NCBI RefSeq assembly: GCF_900698965.1
Contig: NZ_LR217725.1
Span: 186,001-250,000 of the forward strand
DNA length: 64,000 bases
From: Erwinia_E haradaeae_A
GTDB taxonomy: Bacteria; Pseudomonadota; Gammaproteobacteria; Enterobacterales; Enterobacteriaceae
Reading direction: 5' to 3'
Shown here piece by piece: positions 58,199 through 64,000 of this stretch. The stretch's first letter is position 1, and each line of letters begins with the position of its first letter. Under the pieces are notes generated by a model. That model saw nothing but the letters and a program-made list of their open reading frames with translations. It searched no databases and had not been told where the DNA came from. The position numbers were made by a program, and so were the translations under genes.

Positions 58199-59332
58199 TT
58201 ACAGTCGATAATTCATAAAATCATCTGTACTAACCTCAGCATCAATCTGACCCACTAGATACGAGCTTACTTCTACTTCTTGAGGAGCTGCTTGTACATT
58301 ATCTGAGATCAACCATGAGTTAATCCATGGAATTGGATTATAACGGGTTTTAAAAGGTTGATCGAGACCGATAGCATGCATGCGCATATTAGTAATATAT
58401 TCAATATATTGCCATAAAATAGCTTTGTTTAGACCAATCATTGATCCGTTGCTAAAGAGATATTCAGCCCATTCTTTCTCTTGTTGTGCTGCCAGAAAAA
58501 ATAGATTGTAACATTCCTGTTGGCACTCGTCGGCTATCTCTGCTGTTTCCGGATCGTCATCACCATTCCGAAGCAAATTTAGAATATATTGAGTGCCAGT
58601 GACATGCAGTGCCTCATCACGCGCAATGAGCTTGATAATCTTAGCGTTACCTTCCATCAGTTCGCGTTCAGCAAAAGCAAATGAGCAAGCGAAACTCACA
58701 TAGAAACGGATAGCCTCTAGGGCATTTACGCTCATCAAGCAAAGATATAGTTGTTTTTTTAGTGCGCGCAAGTTTACAGTTATGGCGGTAGTATGATTCA
58801 CCTGATGCACACCTTCACCTAAGAGATTCCAAGCATTAGTCATACGAATTAAATCATCATAGTATTTAGAAATATCTTTAGCACGCGATAAAATCTGTTT
58901 ATGTGTGACAATATCGTCAAATATCAGTGCGGGATCATTCACAATATTTCGAATAATGTGAGTATATGAGCGTGAGTGAATTGTTTCAAAAAAAGCCCAT
59001 GTTTCTACCCATGTTTCTAGTTCTGGAATAGAGATTATTGGTAATAGTGCAATATTTGGGCTTCTTCCCTGAATAGAGTCTAGCAGTGTTTGATATTTCA
59101 AGTTGCTAATAAAGATATGTTTTTCATGCTCAGGTAGAGATTGATAATCGATGCGATCACGTGAGACGTCAATCTCTTCAGGTCGCCAGAAGAATGATAG
59201 CTGTTTTTCTATGAGTTTTTCAAATATTCGATATTTTTGCTGATCAAATCGCGAGATATTTACTGGTTGACCAAAAAACATTGGCTCTAGTAGCTGATTA
59301 TTTTTTTGTTGAGAAAATATTGTATAAGTCAT
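58199..59332 (-). CDS. nrdB: Ribonucleoside-diphosphate reductase 1, beta subunit
   Basis: NrdB houses the diiron centre and tyrosyl radical of class Ia ribonucleotide reductase. The ATG at 59332 gives MTYTIFSQQKNNQLLEPMFF as in the family; the frame extends four codons further up to a TTG. The 377 residues match E. coli (376). The radical Tyr and iron ligands are seen in ETIHSRSYTHII, LLDSIQGRSP, AERELMEGNAKII and RDEALHVTGTQ, and the C-terminal tail that docks on NrdA (VSTDDFMNYRL) is kept. Phe replaces Ser just before the iron-ligand Glu. Confidence 0.97.
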   Translation of the reverse strand: MTYTIFSQQKNNQLLEPMFFGQPVNISRFDQQKYRIFEKLIEKQLSFFWRPEEIDVSRDRIDYQSLPEHEKHIFISNLKYQTLLDSIQGRSPNIALLPIISIPELETWVETWAFFETIHSRSYTHIIRNIVNDPALIFDDIVTHKQILSRAKDISKYYDDLIRMTNAWNLLGEGVHQVNHTTAITVNLRALKKQLYLCLMSVNALEAIRFYVSFACSFAFAERELMEGNAKIIKLIARDEALHVTGTQYILNLLRNGDDDPETAEIADECQQECYNLFFLAAQQEKEWAEYLFSNGSMIGLNKAILWQYIEYITNMRMHAIGLDQPFKTRYNPIPWINSWLISDNVQAAPQEVEVSSYLVGQIDAEVSTDDFMNYRL

Positions 59333-59398
59333 TGTGTATTCCAAAACATGAAGCCGGTAGTCGTAATTATTCGCCGAAATGCACTTTTATCGTAACGG

Positions 59399-61684
59399 TT
59401 ACATTTTACAGGCACCGCTTTCGCAGTCCTCCTCCGGCGTAGCGGGCAACCAATCATCTTTTAAATCTTCTGTTCCATCACGGGTATGCTGGTAATACAG
59501 CGTTTTAATACCAAACTTATAAGCTGTAAGCAAATCTTTTAACAGTTGTTTCATAGGGACTTTGCCATTTATAAATCGCATTGGATCGTAATGTGTATTT
59601 GATGAAATTGCTTGATCAATGAATTTTTGCATTACACCAACTAGCTGAAGATAGCCATCATTATTTGGTATATCCCACAGTAATTCATAATAATCTTTAA
59701 GACGTTCATACTCTGGTATAACTTGGCGAAGGATTCCATCTTTTGAGACTTTGATGCTGATATGCCCTCGAGGTGGTTCAATACCATTAGAAGCGTTAGA
59801 AATCTGTGAAGATGTTTCTGTCGGCATAACTGCCGAAAGTGTTGAGTTACGCAGGCCGTGAATTTTTACTGACTTACGTAAACCCTCCCAGTCAAGTAAT
59901 AGAGGGGTATTACAGATAGCATCTAGATCCTTTTTATAAGTATCAATCGGCATAATGCCTTGAGCATAAGTGGTTTCTGCAAACCATGGGCAGGCGCCCT
60001 GTTCAATAGCAAGTTCATTAGATGCTTTTAATAGCCAGTACTGAATTGCTTCAAACGCTTGGTGTGTTAATACATTGGCACTGCTATCGGAATAACGGAC
60101 CCTGTGTTTTGCTAAGTAGTATGCGTAATTAATTACGCCAATACCAAGCGTGCGTCGTCCCATGGCGCCACGCTTGGCCGCAGGAATAGGGTAATTTTGA
60201 TAGTCTAGCAATGCATCTAGCGCTCGTACCGCTAATGTTGCTAGTTCCTGAAGATCATCAAGCTTATCAATTACACCAAGGTTAAACGCAGATAAAGTAC
60301 ATAGCGCAATTTCTCCATTTTCATCGTTGATATCCTGAAGGGGTTTAGTAGGTAGAGTAATCTCAAGGCATAAATTTGATTGACGTACTGGTGCCATAGT
60401 TGGATTAAAAGGACTATGAGTATTACAGTGATCAACATTTTGAATATAGATTCGACCGGTTGAGGCGCGTTCTTGCATCATTAAGGAAAATAGCTGAACT
60501 GCTTTAATGCGTTGTTTTCGAATTTTTGAGTCTTGCTCATATTGGGTATAGAGTCTTTCAAACTCATCTTGGTTAGCAAAAAACGCATCATAGAGTCCTG
60601 GTACATCTGATGTACTAAATAAAGTAATATCTTCGCCTTGAAGTAATCGTTGATACATTAACTTATTCAGTTGTATACCATAGTCGATATGACGTACCCG
60701 GTTGTCTTCTATACCGCGGTTATTTTTTAAAACTAAAAGACTCTCCACTTCTTGATGCCACATAGGATAGAATAGAGTAGCAGCGCCGCCACGTACACCT
60801 CCTTGTGAACAGGATTTTACTGCACTCTGAAAATGTTTATAAAATGGAATACAGCCAGTATGAAATGCTTCACCACCACGTATCGGGCTACCTAAAGCAC
60901 GAATACGACCAGCGTTGATACCAATTCCAGCGCGTTGAGAGACATACTTGACAATAGCGCTAGCAGTGGCATTAATCGAATCTAGACTGTCGTCGCACTC
61001 AATAAGCACACAAGAGCTAAATTGTCGCGTTGGGGTGCGTACTCCAGACATAATAGGTGTTGGTAATGAAATTTTAAAAGTTGAGATAGCATTATAAAAA
61101 CGCTTAATATAATCTAGGCGCGTGCTATTCGGATAACTAGAGAATAAGCAAGCAGATACTAAGATATACAAGAACTGAGCACTCTCATAGATATCACCAT
61201 TAACACGGTTTTGAACTAGGTATTTTCCTTCTAATTGTTTTACCGCAGCATAGGAAAAGTTCATATCACGCCAATGATCAATAAAACTATCCATTTTTGC
61301 AAATTCATCTACACTGTAGTCTGTTAAAAGATGGGCATCATATTTTCCCATGGATACCATACGTGTCACTTGGTCAATGAGTTTAGGCGGTTCAAATTGA
61401 CCATATGCTTTTTTTCGTAAATGAAAAATTGCTAGACGTGCGGCCATATATTGGTAATCAGGTGCGTCTGCTGAGATAAGATCGGCAGCTGATTTGATGA
61501 TCGTTTCATGAATATCAAATGTACGGATACCTGGGTAAAATTGGATACGGGAACATAATTCTACCTGAGATACAGAGACATTATGTAGATTTTCTGCTGC
61601 CCAGTTGAGTACGCGGTGTATTTTATCTAGATCGATACGCTCAGTGCGGCCATCGCGTTTAGTTACAAAAAGACTCTGATTCAT
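59399..61684 (-). CDS. nrdA: Ribonucleoside-diphosphate reductase 1, alpha subunit
   Basis: NrdA reduces NDPs to dNDPs. The 761 residues equal E. coli. It has the N-terminal ATP cone (about 1-95), the substrate cysteines in RQFSSCVLIEC, NLCLEITLP and ALCTLSAFN, the radical-path tyrosines near the end, and the C-terminal redox pair in CESGACKM. It begins the nrdA-nrdB-yfaE operon, with 66 bases before the nrdB start. No clear NrdR box pair was recognised upstream. Confidence 0.98.
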   Translation of the reverse strand: MNQSLFVTKRDGRTERIDLDKIHRVLNWAAENLHNVSVSQVELCSRIQFYPGIRTFDIHETIIKSAADLISADAPDYQYMAARLAIFHLRKKAYGQFEPPKLIDQVTRMVSMGKYDAHLLTDYSVDEFAKMDSFIDHWRDMNFSYAAVKQLEGKYLVQNRVNGDIYESAQFLYILVSACLFSSYPNSTRLDYIKRFYNAISTFKISLPTPIMSGVRTPTRQFSSCVLIECDDSLDSINATASAIVKYVSQRAGIGINAGRIRALGSPIRGGEAFHTGCIPFYKHFQSAVKSCSQGGVRGGAATLFYPMWHQEVESLLVLKNNRGIEDNRVRHIDYGIQLNKLMYQRLLQGEDITLFSTSDVPGLYDAFFANQDEFERLYTQYEQDSKIRKQRIKAVQLFSLMMQERASTGRIYIQNVDHCNTHSPFNPTMAPVRQSNLCLEITLPTKPLQDINDENGEIALCTLSAFNLGVIDKLDDLQELATLAVRALDALLDYQNYPIPAAKRGAMGRRTLGIGVINYAYYLAKHRVRYSDSSANVLTHQAFEAIQYWLLKASNELAIEQGACPWFAETTYAQGIMPIDTYKKDLDAICNTPLLLDWEGLRKSVKIHGLRNSTLSAVMPTETSSQISNASNGIEPPRGHISIKVSKDGILRQVIPEYERLKDYYELLWDIPNNDGYLQLVGVMQKFIDQAISSNTHYDPMRFINGKVPMKQLLKDLLTAYKFGIKTLYYQHTRDGTEDLKDDWLPATPEEDCESGACKM

Positions 61685-63595
61685 GTCGCGCTTTACCTGT
61701 CCTTAACAAATAATCCCTATAGTTATATACAGATAGATCTTTTTTAGTTACCTTTTTGATCAATGTTACATATAGGATGGGAGTGGTAGCAGTTTTCACC
61801 ACAACGTATAAGCATATATAATGCAATAAATAATTTATATAGTATAAACATAATGAGTAGGCTCATAGCCCTAACTTGTTGAACGAGGCTTGATCTTAAA
61901 ACGAACCAAAACGTGTGCAGATTTTTTTATTTTTTCCTCCTAAGAGTTTTTATTCCTAGAGGTTATCAATAGATAACATATTTTTATTTTGCTATGTATG
62001 TCAGTTGTTAATTTAGATATATAGATTACAGTATTGTTACATATGATAATACTAATGTGAGTTATCGATAAAACCATTAGGTAGATACACGTATCTAGTT
62101 ACGATATTATGTAACTACTGTATTTTCTGCTATTTTTGAGAAGTTCACGATCATGCTGTAGATCTTAACAACTGCTCTATTTTTAGCTAATTAGTTGAGT
62201 TCAGATTCAGATAAAATACCTTAACAGTGAATATATACTGAAGGATCAAGCATTACCGTATTTAATGAGTTATCTAATTTGCCGAAGTAATTATCTCTGG
62301 GTATTCACCTAGTTATAACGAAATCGTTATTGGCATGACGTACTAGTCATAATTATCATATGGTGATCTGATATACATAATGTTGACTACATAAGTATTG
62401 CTAACTTAGCTAAATGTGGCCAGATTGTATACATAGTATAAAGCTTGATCTGACACTTCTTCTGTATTTTACTATTATGCTCCTTATCATGATAAAATTA
62501 ACTGGTATTTTTCTGGTGAGGCTCAGACAATTAGCTAATGTATATAAGATTATCAGCTGTCTTTCTGACTTACGTAAGTAAAGTTTTTTAGATGTTATAT
62601 TAATAGATCAATCTACTCATTGCAGGATCTAACATCCTCAGTCTATACAGATGTGTAGTATACACTGATAGCATATCCTAAATAAGATTAATACTCCTCA
62701 AACCTTTTACATTATAATTGTTTTGATGATTTTTGTGCATTATTTCAATATGTTATAATCATGTTAGTCATTTAAAGCTCGTAAGAAAGAATTGCTGATT
62801 GCTGTCTTACTACTGGCACCTATCATCGCGATTACTTGTATAAATCTAATTAATAGATTTTTTATGAGAGTATATACTATGATAGTATATTGGTATCAAA
62901 GTAGGATAATAATATTTATTATTATTCTACTTTTAGTTTTTGATCTATACTATTTATTGTAAATAGAGACGGAGTGGTTACTCTCAAGTTATACGCTGAT
63001 TGCTTTTGCATCTATAAGTATAAGGACTAAAATTATCTAAATCTTAAGCAGAAAGAACTGTATCGGTTCTGTTCTGTTTACTCGCGTATTATGAGCAAGA
63101 AGTCGCTGATTTTGAAAGGGCCCCATCGTTTATGGAGTAAGGATTAGCAGGTGATATTAAACGTTGCTCAATTGTTTTAAACTAGACGCATAATACTAAT
63201 CTTATTTGTTATACTTTACACACTAAACGCGTATCTTGTATGCATTCAATATTCAAGTAGATACAAAATATCTAGTGCATACTAACTAAGATATGCCACA
63301 TCTCTTAACTTTCTTAACTTATTGATTATATTTTGCGTTATTATTCCATCGCTATGTAAAACTTGTAACAATACAGCGTAGACCGTATGATTCATGGTAT
63401 GGCCATACTCTTTTGTATCATGTATCAACATCGAGTCTAATTAGTATGCGTTGAGTGATCGTAATCAAGTATAAAGCAGGTATGACTTTATGATTGATAG
63501 TTATCGAAAAACTTAATACTATTAAAGAGTACCTACTAAATCTTCAGAGGCTTCATCGGAAAGTGCTGCACATTGTCTATATAATGGGGATCACA
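61685..63595. other. Long gap between nrdA and gnd
   Basis: 1.91 kb with no gene or remnant that I recognise. The left end must carry the nrdA promoter. A plus-strand frame of 65 codons at 63494-63691 overlaps gnd antisense and is a shadow of it. Confidence 0.5.
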
Positions 63596-64000
63596 TTACC
63601 ATTCTGTATGAAAGATACCACTTTTATCTATTCGCTGATAAGTATGCGAACCAAAGTAGTCGCGTTGTGCTTGAATCAAATTAGCAGGTAGCTGTTTTGC
63701 ACGATAACTATCATAATAAGAAATAGCAGCAGAAAAGGTCGGTGTCGGGATACCATTTAAAACTGAATAAGCTACCACATCACGCAGTGCTTTTTGGTAT
63801 TTATTTGCAATACTTTTAAAGTAAGGAGCTAAAATAAGATTAGAAATATTTGCATTATCTTTATAAGCATTAGTAATTTCTTGAAGAAGTCCTGCTCGAA
63901 TAATACAGCCTGCTCGGAATATGTTAGCAATTTCACCATATTTCAGCTGCCAGTTATATTGCGTAGATGCAGATTTTAGCTGGGAAAACCCCTGGGCATA
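63596..64000 (-). CDS. gnd: 6-phosphogluconate dehydrogenase, C-terminal part
   Basis: Gnd oxidises 6-phosphogluconate to ribulose 5-phosphate, yielding NADPH. The gene enters from the right edge; the last 134 residues are visible and match the helical dimer domain and tail of E. coli Gnd: YGEIANIFRAGCIIRAGLLQ, NLILAPYFKSIA, GIPTPTFSAAISYYDSYR, LPANLIQAQRDYFG and HTYQRIDKSGIFHTEW. The stop falls two residues earlier than in E. coli, which ends HTEWLD. The tail His that reaches into the partner active site is present. Confidence 0.97.
   Translation of the reverse strand, partial: YAQGFSQLKSASTQYNWQLKYGEIANIFRAGCIIRAGLLQEITNAYKDNANISNLILAPYFKSIANKYQKALRDVVAYSVLNGIPTPTFSAAISYYDSYRAKQLPANLIQAQRDYFGSHTYQRIDKSGIFHTEW

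Noticed and set aside
1..64000. tRNA, rRNA, tmRNA, RNase P RNA or 4.5S RNA genes
   Set aside because: I looked for T-loop (GGTTCGAATCC-like) and other known signatures on both strands and found no convincing candidate; a covariance-model scan would be decisive.

Overview
This 64 kb window reads as part of the chromosome of a gammaproteobacterium of the Enterobacterales that is undergoing genome reduction, most likely an intracellular insect symbiont. Nearly every recognisable protein aligns end to end with its Escherichia coli counterpart, and several E. coli gene clusters survive (thrS-infC-rpmI-rplT-pheS-pheT, guaB-guaA, tdk/hns, glyQ-glyS, rplM-rpsI-sspB, nrdA-nrdB-yfaE). About 56% of the bases code. 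The remainder is AT-rich filler in gaps of 0.3 to 2.4 kb holding gene remnants, perfect hairpins and short tandem duplications. I found no rRNA, tRNA, insertion sequence, phage gene or CRISPR array. I do not assign a species.

Layout: the 3' part of rnt; ygdQ with a mutH remnant; trmB; the translation block thrS-infC-rpmI-rplT-pheS-pheT with a possible ihfA remnant; gltX divergent from gyrA; guaB-guaA; dnaX; htpG; tdk divergent from hns; rne; gapA; dnaB; nlpD; rsmD; a broken zapB; glyQ-glyS; rplM-rpsI with a dead sspA and an intact sspB; a shortened thiI holding only the rhodanese domain; nrdA-nrdB-yfaE; and the 3' part of gnd, cut by the window end. What is kept serves replication (dnaX, dnaB, gyrA, nrdAB), translation (four aminoacyl-tRNA synthetases, four ribosomal proteins and factors), RNA turnover (rne, rnt), purine and thymidine nucleotides, core sugar metabolism (gapA, gnd) and protein quality control (htpG, sspB).

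Most interesting points. (1) dnaX is split by a run of ten A: the alpha-binding C-terminal domain of tau lies in the +1 frame, so tau needs slippage at the run. (2) ThrRS and PheRS, encoded in one cluster, both have altered proofreading sites (Cys182 to Ser in ThrRS; Gly318, Thr354 and Ala356 equivalents changed in the PheRS beta chain) while their synthetic sites look intact. (3) ThiI is cut down to its rhodanese domain, with its own strong ribosome binding site and an intact catalytic cysteine. (4) sspA, zapB, mutH and perhaps ihfA are readable pseudogenes at different stages of decay. (5) Non-coding DNA holds many perfect palindromes with arms of up to 23 bp and 15-26 bp tandem duplications, in a genome that appears to have lost mutH. 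(6) infC keeps the rare AUU start codon used for IF3 autoregulation.
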